Below are positions 21,371 to 31,134 of a stretch of DNA of 64,000 nucleotides, one piece after another. Within the stretch, counting starts at the first letter, position 1. Each line of letters opens with the position of its first letter. Position numbers and translations under genes: made by a program. The stretch covers positions 193,815,685-193,879,684 of the forward strand of contig JAHLJT010000631.1 of NCBI GenBank assembly GCA_031308135.1, in the 5' to 3' direction. Under the pieces are notes generated by a model. It was not told the DNA's origin, did no database searches, and saw only the letters and a list, made by a program, of their open reading frames with translations. Source of the DNA: Acheta domesticus (taxonomy: Eukaryota; Arthropoda; Insecta; Orthoptera; Gryllidae).

Positions 21371-22640
21371 TTTTTTTTAACAGCTTTATTTTCTGTCTGT
21401 TCAATCCATTGATTTTACAGATCTTTTAATTATTTAACACTAGAACAGGGTTAGGGCATAGGCAGGCGGGGAGTTCATTTATTTGAAGCTCCCTCTCACT
21501 TTGTTACGATTTAGTGTTCGAATTTGTTTTATAAACTTCATTTTGAATTTGTAGTATTCTATCATTGAATGTAATGTCTGTAAGTTTATCATTTTTTTAT
21601 TCAATTTGCTTTCTTATTTGAATGTTTATGGAGGGCGTAGTTTGTCCTTGGGGAACCTTGAAATTATTTTTATGTCTTCTGCTGATCGTCCTAGATTGAA
21701 GTTTTAAACGCATTCTGCTTCTGGTAATGCTTAAAAAATTTGCTGATAGTTTACTAATGTAAGTAGTTATATTTTCTATGTTCAACTCGTTTCTAATTTG
21801 TCTATTTGACACGTACCATGGTGCTTTAATTATGCGCCTTAAAAATTTGTTTTGAACTATCTGAATTTTCTCCAAATTACTTTTTGCGGCTCCACCCCAG
21901 ACTGGGCAGGCGTAAGTAAGCGATGGTCTGATAATGGATTTGAATATAGTTATCCCATTTTCTATGCTTAGTCTTGAATGGTTATTTATAAGTGGATATA
22001 CTTTTGCAATTTTCACGTATGTTTTATTGACTATTTCTTTAATGTGATACTTCCACGTTAGTTTTTGGTCAAGAAGTACTCCTAAATATCTTACTGGTTG
22101 ATCTTTTTTGATCCATTTTAAATTTACATTTTTAATGATTAGTGGGTTTTGCATTTTAGGTCGTCGTAGCGTAAATATTTTGGGTTGTGATTCAGTGGGG
22201 TTTATTTTTATTTGCCATTTTGAGCACCAATTTATAAATGTATCTAACGATGATTGTAGAATTTCTCTACCTTGATCTACATCTTTGTTTGTTGTAAACA
22301 GTACTGTGTCATCAGCGAAACATGCTATTTCTGTTCTTTCCATCTGGGGGTAGTCTGCAACGTAAATGTTAAAGAGGGTTGGTGAGAGCGGTGAACCTTG
22401 CGGTACTCCAGCTTGCGTGATTTTTAGATCAGATAAGGTATTATTCACTTTCACTGCGAAGGAGCGATTTTGTATGAAACTTTTAATTATTTCATATAGA
22501 TAATGAGGTATTCCCAGATTTCTCATTTTATACAATAGCCCTGCATGCCAAATTTTATCGAAGGCCTTTTCTACATCAAGGAAAATAGCTAGTGTTGCGT
22601 TTTGGTTCTCTCCCAGTTCCAACCCCCCCCCTACGGAATG
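21371..22640 (-). mobile_element. Jockey-clade non-LTR retrotransposon, 5'-truncated
   Basis: The element is on the minus strand. It ends at its 3' side with AATAAAGCTGTT followed by eight A residues (plus-strand T tract 21371-21378), a polyadenylation signal and tail typical of LINE copies. The reverse-transcriptase frame is open to its natural stop at 21597-21599. The 5' side stops within the early part of the reverse transcriptase, near a run of nine C at 22623-22631, so ORF1, the endonuclease and the start of the polymerase are missing. This is the usual result of incomplete target-primed reverse transcription. It lies against the arthropod-family pseudogene, into which it may have inserted. 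A decayed relative with the same 3' terminal signature is at 38395-39579. Confidence 0.9.
21597..22640 (-). CDS. Reverse transcriptase fragment (Jockey type), open frame
   Basis: This enzyme copies the element's own RNA into DNA at a nicked chromosomal target. Using the frame that opens at ATG 22676, the fragment shows reverse-transcriptase motif A as FLDVEKAFDKIWH (residues 32-44), motif B as AGVPQGSPLSPTLF (89-102), and motif C as FADD (120-123) with both catalytic Asp. The thumb-region motifs VRYLGVLLDQKLTW (195-208) and RPSLTYACPVWG (250-261) follow. FADD and the LDVEKAFD form point to the Jockey clade. The first 18 or so residues belong to flanking sequence, because real homology starts near GENQNATLA. 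About 340 codons are free of stops, so the insertion is fairly young. Without endonuclease and ORF1 it cannot move on its own. Confidence 0.9.
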   Translation of the reverse strand, partial: HSVGGGLELGENQNATLAIFLDVEKAFDKIWHAGLLYKMRNLGIPHYLYEIIKSFIQNRSFAVKVNNTLSDLKITQAGVPQGSPLSPTLFNIYVADYPQMERTEIACFADDTVLFTTNKDVDQGREILQSSLDTFINWCSKWQIKINPTESQPKIFTLRRPKMQNPLIIKNVNLKWIKKDQPVRYLGVLLDQKLTWKYHIKEIVNKTYVKIAKVYPLINNHSRLSIENGITIFKSIIRPSLTYACPVWGGAAKSNLEKIQIVQNKFLRRIIKAPWYVSNRQIRNELNIENITTYISKLSANFLSITRSRMRLKLQSRTISRRHKNNFKVPQGQTTPSINIQIRKQIE

Positions 22641-23959
22641 GATAATTAAAGATGAAACAGACAATGGTAGTGACAAACCAACAGATCACGAAGATCTCTA
22701 TTAAACGACATCTGCAGCACGGCTACAACCACAAACATTGTCACCGGTAGAATTGGACGATATTGTAAGATATCTAAATCTTTAAAAGAGTCCATCAGAG
22801 TTACTTAAGGTCTCGCGTACGAGAAAAGAACCTGTTACAACCAAAAACTGGTAAAAAGATAGCTTGATCCGCTCTTCCGAAAAAGACCGCTTGATCTCAC
22901 CTTTTTTTTCTTAATGATAGATAGTTTGGTATATTTCAATTTCTGGTTTCAAAAGTCTGCTTAACAAAATTTGGGATGATTCACAATCGCAAGAATGGCG
23001 TATTGTTTGAGGAATAGATTCTTCAAACAGTAGTCTCAAAGACGTTCTCTTACATAACTGAAACGATAAATCTTCAATACCCGTGGCCCTTTCCGTTCAG
23101 TCAAAGGAAACCTACGAGAAAATGAGGCTACTCCTGAAGTACACTTGATATTCGAATCACATACGGAAAATCTTTGGTGATCTTAAAGTTCTGGCACTTC
23201 TTCTAAGAATGAAGACTCATTACACAATATATTTCTATTTCTTATGCCTCTGGAAAGGCAGGGCAACCAAAGAACATTATGTAGTCAAAGAGTGACCTTT
23301 GAAAGAAATTGGCAATCCTGATGAAAAAATGTGTCGTACGAATCCCTTGTTGATAAAGCCCGTGTGTCGTTACCACCACACCATCTGAAATCAGGCTTTA
23401 TGAAGAATTTTGTGAAACCAATTGACAAAGATGGCCAGGGTTTTCAACTTTCACTATCTTAATTTCCTGCGATTAGTACAGCAAAACTTAAAGAAAGAAT
23501 TTTCATTGAGCCTCAGATCCGTGACTTGATGAAAGATATTACCATTGAACAGTTGCTGACAGATACTGAGAATGCAGCTTGGCTGACATTGAAAGATGTA
23601 TGCGACAATGTCGTATTTTCTGAGCGAATGGGAAACGTATTTTCTGAGAATGGTGATGGGATACGTATTTTCTGAGAATTACAGGGAACTGACGAAACGC
23701 AAGTTGAACTGTTACAAGGCTATTAGGTGCAACATGTCTCTGAAATTACATTCCCTTCATTTCATTTGAATTCTTCCCACTTAATCTTGGAGATGTGAGT
23801 GATGAGCATAGGGAGCGATTTCATCAAGATATGGCTGCCATGGAAAGTCTATATAATGGAAGATGGTCACCAAACATTTTGGCAGATTACTGCTGGACAC
23901 TCCTACAAGAAGTATCACCATCCACTCACAAACGTAAAGTTACTAGGAAAAGTTTCTAA
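22641..23959 (+). pseudogene. Decayed copy of an uncharacterised arthropod multicopy protein family
   Basis: Joining frames by eye shows a nearly complete but broken protein. Pieces in order are TLSPVELDDIVRYLNL, NLLQPKTG, LFLxSSN-like IDSSNSSLKDVLLHN, KETYEKMRLLL, IFGDLKVLALLL, FLCLWKGRAT, LPPHHLKSGFMKNFVK, QIRDLMKD, CNMSLKLHSLH, DEHRERFHQDMAAME and RWSPNILADYCWTL, with a stop at 23957-23959. I recognise this order (GDLKV, FLCxWxSRA, KLGLMKNFVKA, SDEHGERFHQDI, LADYCW) from a widespread multicopy arthropod family of unknown function that behaves like transposon cargo. At least six frameshifts and stops break it. At 23610-23690 a CGTATTTTCTGAG unit is present three times where one is expected. 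Confidence 0.75.
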
Positions 23960-23964
23960 CTTGT

Positions 23965-24470
23965 GTACATTTCAAGCTTTTTTTCATCTTTCTCGTACTA
24001 TTCTCATTTTATGATTTGTAATACAAACAATTGATTTTCCAAATAATTTAATACTAACTTTTTTGTAATACAAATAATTTTTGTTACATAATGAGTAGAT
24101 TAATACTTTGCAGATTCCTCCTGTAATGTTACTGAGACGTTTCCTAGTTTCTCAAAAGTGGTACACGTGGCGTATCTTTTCCAGAAAAATTGGAACGTGA
24201 TGAAACATTTCTGATTTCATTTTCGCAATCAGTGTATGTGATTTAGTAAATAACACGTATTTTCACCTCGCGGCAAGACACAAAGTTAAAATTTGTGGCA
24301 GTGTGTAATCAGCTGCGAGATAATGATCTGTACGAGTGCTACGAGCCCGGCAGGTTTCAGCGTGTTACTTACTTTGAATCCCCAGTGAACAAAGTATAAG
24401 CGACTGCAAAACCAATGTCTGCAAATGGAGAACGGTGGAGTGTGACAAGGCGTCATTCTCGATGGGATTG
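23965..24470. other. AT-rich spacer
   Basis: Nothing recognised. Confidence 0.5.
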
Positions 24471-24475
24471 ATTAA

Positions 24476-24859
24476 CCTTCCAGCGGGTGCGCTATCGCAA
24501 ATTTTACAATAGGAGATAAAGTTCTGATAAAGAATTCATGCGATCGAAAATCAGAATATTCAAGAGCTGTCTGATCGGAGGAACATTATGAATTGGATAG
24601 CGAAAATGACAGTAAACGAATGTTGAAAATATAGACGAACATCAGAACGATACTGGTTCGGAACAAGATCTTTTTGATACTAAATACATTCATAAACGGA
24701 TATGTTTTTTGGTAGTAAATATCAATCTTAGATATTATAATGCGACTTAAAATTCCATTGTTCTACAATTTCTTTGATTTTTTCAAGAGTCATTGAATGT
24801 CGTAAAATTTACGACAGGCGCCTGCTGGTGTGAACATTTTACGCGCGCCCGCTGGAAGG
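24476..24859. mobile_element. piggyBac-type MITE, copy 2 (shorter)
   Basis: The left end CCTTCCAGCGGGTGCG and right end (reverse complement) CCTTCCAGCGGGCGCG match copy 1 at 2209-2830. TTAA precedes the left end (24472-24475), but the right end is followed by ACCC, so the right target duplication has been lost or mutated. From AAAGAATTCATG to the right end it follows copy 1 closely (GAGCTGTCTGATCG, GACAGTAAACGAATGTTGAA, CCATTGTTCTACAATTTCTT). It lacks about 240 bp between the left end and that block, giving 384 bp against 622 bp. Confidence 0.85.
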
Positions 24860-24864
24860 ACCCA

Positions 24865-26360
24865 TCCAATCTGAATTCGATTAATTTTTGAACAAAGGTG
24901 CTGAGTCGATACATCTACTCCATGCGTGATTAAATTACTGCCGTAATTCTGGGAAGTTTCAAAGTGCTAAAACTGTAACTAGTCAATTATTCAGATTTCA
25001 TTTTTGCAGAAACATGCTTTTCACAAATTTTATCGCATTCACATGTTCATATATATTTCTTTTCCTCCGCATTATGACTAACAAAAATGTTCACTTTCTC
25101 TTTAATAAATAAATGTTCGCTGAAAAGGAGACTTTTTATTATTACCTGCTAATTACACCATGATGGAGGAATACAGACAACAGCTGTTACATGTAACATG
25201 AAAGTGAAAGCTTAAAAGCGTTTCAAATATTTATTCAAATCAGATAATGCTCTTATTGGGCATTTTCACTATAATCGCGAATATAAAGTCAAATATTTAC
25301 ATTTTACACGATGAAATCCATTTGATATGTTCATTGAATGACAGCCGTCGTTTACTAATAGAATACCTCTTATCTGGTGTGGAATGTGGACACATCCGCT
25401 TGGATATAAGCAAAACATTAATTTCCCTTCGTGCTACGCGTCCATCTGCTCTAAGAAAACAAAGACGTCCAATTGAAACGCTCTATTCCGAATAATGTTC
25501 ATTGATTTCTATTCAGATCCGAACGCAGAGAGCACTGAAGCACCTCGCACCATTGAAATCCTATGTTTGCACCGTAAGCGCTTAACCAACTGAGGTACAT
25601 CTTTTTCCATTAGTAGCTGCTTAAGTGCAGAGGCTTTAGACATTGGGCCGGCGACCTTACGCAGCAATGTTCTTGATGCAATGTTAAAGTCTTACGTAAT
25701 CTAATCAGAGAAGTTGTCTAAGCAATTGGCTGACATTGCAATTGTGAATTGTTTATTCAAGTAATATTGGTGAGAATCACAACGATATGAGAAAATCGGA
25801 AGTATGAGCATTGTTTTCTGCAAAGAAACCATGCAGTTGTTTTGTTGAATATGAATATGTAAACCTAGGAAAGCAGATTAAATTAATGTTAGTTATGGAA
25901 AAAAGTTTTGACTTCCAGACATCTTTTTACTAATTTTTTGGAAAGAAAGATAATACCCATTTAAAAAAAGATAATATTCATGAGCATCTGTAGGAAATGT
26001 GTAAATCATTTAGATTAAAAAGAATGAACTGGATATAAACCAAGAAATATAAAGATAAATTTGTATAAAACGCATGAGGAAGAAAAAATATTAGTATACT
26101 ATAGATTATGATGTTCTAACTTTCACAAATAAAACATATGACAGAAATTAATATGATATGGAACATGCGGTACATATAACAGAATAATATACATATAACA
26201 GAATACAAACACAGAATAATATTTCTTTTAATTTTTCCTCCGATGCTGTAGAAAGTACCTTGCAGTATTATAAAGAAATTTGTATGTAGTATTCCAGTAC
26301 AGTTTTTAATTAATTTATTTTTTATATTTATCTACGATTTGATTTATTAATTATTATTTA
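24865..26360. other. AT-rich spacer with one weak tRNA-like patch
   Basis: On the minus strand at about 25555-25605 an A-box-like CCTCAGTTGGTTAAGCGC is seen, with only a poor B-box match, so a decayed SINE head is possible. An 82-codon plus-strand frame (25247-25495) has no recognisable domain. Confidence 0.35.
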
Positions 26361-26365
26361 TTTAG

Positions 26366-26450
26366 CCCCTAGTATCGGCTCGTGGACAGCGTGTTAGCTT
26401 TTTGTGAAAATGATCAGATTCGATTCCCGGCCCCGGCAAATATGAAGCCA
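26366..26450 (+). repeat. tRNA-like SINE head
   Basis: A GGCTCGTGGACAGCG A-box-like patch is followed, at tRNA-like distance, by a B-box-like GATTCGATTCCCGG at 26417-26430 and a CCCCGGCA acceptor-like end. The downstream body (to about 26620) is not recognised. Stems are poor, so it is not a functional tRNA. Confidence 0.4.
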
Positions 26451-26454
26451 CAGC

Positions 26455-27415
26455 TTTCTAATACATATCGTTTCAAATTCTAAATCTGGTGACGAAAGAA
26501 ATATTTAGGCAGGGCGCATAAGCTCGAAACGGTGATGGGAATACGTCATGCTAGTCACGTCTCCGTAACCCGCACGCGTGGATAGTAAATAAAAAATAGG
26601 GTTTAGGCTTGGGAACAATGCTGACTGGTAACAGTTGGATTGATCATACCATCAAATGCCGAATATACATTTATAAACTTAATTACTGATGACTAATTGC
26701 TTACTAATTTACTTATTTATACTTCTGTCTCTACCCTGCTCATAATACTAACCGGTGGAATCTGGTCTGATACAGGCTGAGTTTATTGGCTCCGTAACTC
26801 AAAGATCTGCATTTTTCTTTTGCATCCAAACAAATGAGTTAGTAAAGAAAGTTGATTCTACGATTAAGTAATGTGTAATACCCAGGAAAAGAAAAAAATA
26901 AGACGATACGGTTTTCTACTTCATTTTTCGGTAGACACAGTATTAGTTCGCAAAGCGTAAGTGAAATTTACTGAAGCATAAATAGATTTAAAAAAAAGTC
27001 TTGTAGGACTGATAAATCAATATTCAATTTCCCATTAATTGTTGCAAATAATTGTTAATGTCAAGAATGGTATTTGCTGATATTTGCTGAACTCAATGAC
27101 ATGCAGTAACATAAACGTAAATTCATGCTATGAAACCATCATCCAACAGCAAAACTACAATCATCGAGATGAAGTTTTGGGCAAAGAAGAAAATAGCTGC
27201 GACAAAAGTGTAAAATAGGTTAGTGATAATTTTATTTTGGAACACAGCTCATAAAGTAGCAAAATTTGAGAAAAATGTAGAAGTACCTTTTATTTACAGA
27301 AAGAAAAACAATATATTTAAATACGGAATTATCAACAAACTATAAAATTATATAAAACTAGGCGCTTTGTCTTGTATCATTGGGAATTAATCGATTGAGG
27401 AACCGACATTTTGTC
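26455..27415. other. AT-rich spacer
   Basis: Nothing recognised. Confidence 0.5.
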
Positions 27416-27419
27416 CTCT

Positions 27420-28160
27420 AACTTCACCTACCCATCCACTGTGCGGCAGGTGCGCATGGGCTGGCTGGACAGCGGCTCAGCAAAGGGGCGTTTTAAACAC
27501 ATCGTGCCCCACTAGCGCGCCTCCTCTCCCCCTCCCAACCCCTTCCCTCGACTCCCACTCACTTCCGCCAGCCTACGAACACGCGCGCGTGCGCCCGCGC
27601 TCTCGCTCGAAGGGTCATTCTATTTAATTCAGCGTAATTTCGAATCCGATATCGAGGTATTATTTGCCGATACTCTGGCGCGGCGCGGCGCGGCGCGGCG
27701 CCTCTACCCGCCCCGCGTTCCCGTTCACGCTCTTTGGCCCGCCCCTGCACCCCCGCTCCTACTCATCCCCGTTCGCTATTCGCCTGGGCCGCTGCCGCCG
27801 TACTTGTAATTACGTTTCTTTCGCGGTCCGCGGCCGCGGCACGTCGCCCGCACGCGGCAACTTTTAATTGCAGGCCCTGCCGCTGACGGCGCTCCGAGCG
27901 GCTGGTGGCGTCGCCGGGGCGTGGTCGGTGGCCGCGGGAGAGAGGGCCAGACATTCCTCGCTCAAACGACGCGAGGGCGAGGGCGACGGCGAGTTGCACG
28001 TAGGGCGATTGAGGGAGGAGGGCGGGTAATTCGCTTCGGAGGAGAATCGTTTTCGGGGAGATAGAGTTCTGGTCCGTATTATGCTTACGAGGTGGAAGCT
28101 GTGTTGCAGTGGACGGTGAATCCTGCCCTGCGGTGAGTGAGGCATGCGATGTGCGAAGGA
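27420..28160. promoter_or_regulatory. CpG island
   Basis: About 740 bp of GC-rich, CpG-dense sequence stands in AT-rich DNA. It holds CGCGGCGCGGCGCGGCGCC near 27680 and a less GC-rich inset (TTTAATTCAGCGTAATTTCG and ATATCGAGGTATTATTTGCC, about 27625-27670) that looks conserved rather than compositional. Overlapping frames on both strands of up to 133 codons are unconvincing. A CpG island of this size often marks a promoter, but no exon, TATA box or initiator could be confirmed. Confidence 0.45.
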
Positions 28161-28169
28161 GCACAACGT

Positions 28170-30575
28170 GGTCTTCTCTGCAAGCAGTCTAGGTTTAGAA
28201 GTATTCTAATGAATACAATAATGGTAGATTGTTACGATCTTTCCGTGGTCTTTATCGTGATACTTCATTGTGTCAATTGTTTTACCCAGTCTTTAATTAC
28301 TCGTGCAAATTAACTAATTATTTTTATTCTTGACGAAAATACTTTCATTATATGCATTATCGCACCCTCTAACCAATACTCCGACTTTTCTTACCAGTTT
28401 TAAGTCGTGTTCGAACTGCTTAGTTGCAGGGGTGGGAGAACGCTAGTTGAATTCTTTTCAAAATATCTTCTGCGCAGTGTCGATCATAGATTCTGCGCAG
28501 TGTCGAAGATTCAAAGTATCTTCTGCGTCGCGCGAGTAATAATGTAAGCTAGTGGATACCCGTGCGATTCATTCGAAGGCAAAATTTAAAGGCGAATACT
28601 TTTACTAACACAGACATTTACTAACCATATTCACCTATTCAAACAGAAAGAGGAATACATTCTGTCTATAGTGTATCCTCTCTCTGAGCTGGTCTGGCGT
28701 GGGCTGCTCTACCTTGGCTCATATTGGCGTGTCTTAATGCCGAATTTTCCCAACCCACTCTGCTCCTTGCCATCGTTCTCGCCTTGTGCAACTTAGTCTG
28801 TCCCCGATACTACCCGCCTTACCGCCAGGTTGTGCGTGATGTCGACATTTCAAACACAAAATTCATATTATTAAAGTTATAATTATAACATACGCAACAA
28901 TATAAACTACACGTGCATACATCAGGGACTTCCAGATTTCGAACATAACCCTATTTTCTGAGATTAAATAGTTCATCCAGAAAAGGGGTGTTTACATAAT
29001 ACTTTTTGGAAATAATATATATGATGATGATGATACAAAGAACGATTTTTCCTCAATGCATTCGATGTTGAGTCCAATTATTACAAATGAAGCCGAGATA
29101 TTTGAATGATTATAAAAGTATCATAATATTTTCAACAAATATACTTTGTCCATTGGAATTTATATTACTACAATACTTAAAATAGCTCTTAAACCTTACG
29201 GTGTACAAAAAACGTGAGTTATGAATTTCACATTCTCCAGAACAAATTAACAATGTTTTTAAGAAATTTTAAAAACATATATTTTTATAGACTTTGTGAC
29301 ATTAGTAGAGAACATTGCACAAATAATCAATACATTTCTTTTATATTATTATTGTTATATTATTTATCAAAAATAATAATTATTATATAAAGTGTCTTCA
29401 AAGGGATACAATTAATTTTACATGATTAATTTAGACCATGTAATTAAAGATTATTTTTATTTCATGCAATAAGTTACCATTTTTATTTATAAATATCACT
29501 AATTGGTCGCAATTATAGATTTTGTTATTGCAAAAGCAATCATTCCTTTGCTGACGAACTGAGTAGCCCCACGAGCAATTATGTGTCAGAAAGGAAAGCC
29601 AGGAGAGAAGGGTTAATTAATATTTATAAATTCATTGAGATCAAAATGAAATGAAATGCTTATTCTCTAGTTATTATTTTTTTGTTGAAAATGAGACACG
29701 ACGAAATGAGATACTACATTACGCTGATAAGTTTTAAGCATTTGCATTACTGCATTGTAAATTTTCTTCAAAAATAGTATGAAAATCCCCTTTCTATATA
29801 AAAGTTTGGTGATTGTGAATACTATATACACAACATTGTGAAATTTTAGTGTTTTGAAGTTTTGGTGGTATTTTGGGTACTCTGAATGTTCTCTTCCTTC
29901 CGCATTCATACCTAAAGTTTTGATAAATAAAATGCTTGAAATATATTTCTGAATTTCTAGATTAAATTACGATTACTTATGTGAATGTAAATGAAATTTT
30001 GAATCTTAATGTTAATACATATTAAGGTACTACATAAATTACATTCAGAGATCGAAAAATAATTATCAAATAAAAATGTTTAGGGCAAGTGAACGACTTT
30101 TTTTAAAATTATGTAAGGTGTTTTCTCTAAAGGTTGAGATCGCTAATTTTTCCATAATAAAGGAAAGGTGGTTTTAGTGTGCATTTTCTATTTTTCAATC
30201 GCAAGTAACGCATGTATCGCCAGTATTATGGGAAATCCCTAGGGACGTTAGTTTTAAAGCAAACTCTGTTGAAATATAATTAAAAAGGTACACGAGCTAA
30301 CGTAATTATAGAAATAAAATCCACGAGGTACATAATAATATTTGTATTCAAAACAAATGCTTGTCTACATGCACAATCTCATAAAATTACTTTGCCTGTG
30401 ACATTTCACAGAATTTTAAAAAAGCTCAACGCAATTTCATCCGATTTTTGAACAACAGAATTTTTTAGCATTGAATGATATTTCTTTTCCCGTTCCACGA
30501 TTTTATGAACCCGAGATTTCGTTTCTACGTGTCAATAATTTGATCATTGAATGTTGCTACCTGCATATTAAAGTA
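28170..30575. other. AT-rich spacer with a short triplicated motif
   Basis: At 28468-28483 and 28491-28506 the 16-mer TTCTGCGCAGTGTCGA is present twice, with a decayed third at about 28520. The remainder, especially 28860-30120, is very AT-rich with no gene seen. Confidence 0.5.
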
Positions 30576-30582
30576 AGCAACG

Positions 30583-30860
30583 TCATAAAGTGAACCGTCC
30601 ATCCCTTGGCTTATGATGGGGCGAGGAGAGGGGGGTGGAGTGGAGGTAACGCCACCGCAGCCGGCGCCCCCGCCACCGCCCAGTTGCGTACCTGCCACGC
30701 TGCGGCGATACCTGCTCTGAAAAATGGGCGGTTGGATGCGAAATTAATAATGCGGAACGCATTAGTGCTGGCAGCAATTAAGTTTTATCGTCGAGCGTCG
30801 GCGACCCTCAGCGTTCGGTATTGAATTTTGCCTCATCCGCGCGGGCGGTGGAGGATGGCA
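30583..30860. promoter_or_regulatory. GC-rich island, candidate regulatory block
   Basis: A short CpG-rich block. Its right half (30730-30850) is not low-complexity and mixes CpGs with homeodomain-like cores (AATTAATAATG, GCATTAGTG, CAATTAAGTTTTATCG). This resembles a conserved non-coding element but no conservation can be shown from one sequence. Confidence 0.3.
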
Positions 30861-30879
30861 TGCAGACCAGAGGTTGAGG

Positions 30880-31130
30880 GAGAAGAGAGATGGATGCGGA
30901 AGGGGGAGAGAGAAAGGAGATACAGTTAGTTATAAAAATTGAAAATCTAAAATAGAGAGAGGTTTAAGGAAGAGGAAGGAGGGAAGAAAAGAAGGACCTA
31001 GGGAGACAAAGAAGAGAGAGAAAGAGAGACGAGAAAGGGAAGGGAAGGGAGAGAAGGAGAGATGAGGAAGGTAGGGAGAGGTAAGGGGAGGGAGAAAGGG
31101 AAGGCGAGAGGGAGAGAAATAAATGGAGTT
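30880..31130. repeat. Polypurine (GA-rich) tract
   Basis: The plus strand is almost all A and G for about 250 bp (AGGAAGAGGAAGGAGG, GGGAAGGGAAGGGAGAG). Such homopurine runs can form triplex DNA. Ser/Phe/Pro-rich frames on the minus strand are artefacts. Confidence 0.8.
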
Positions 31131-31134
31131 CGAA

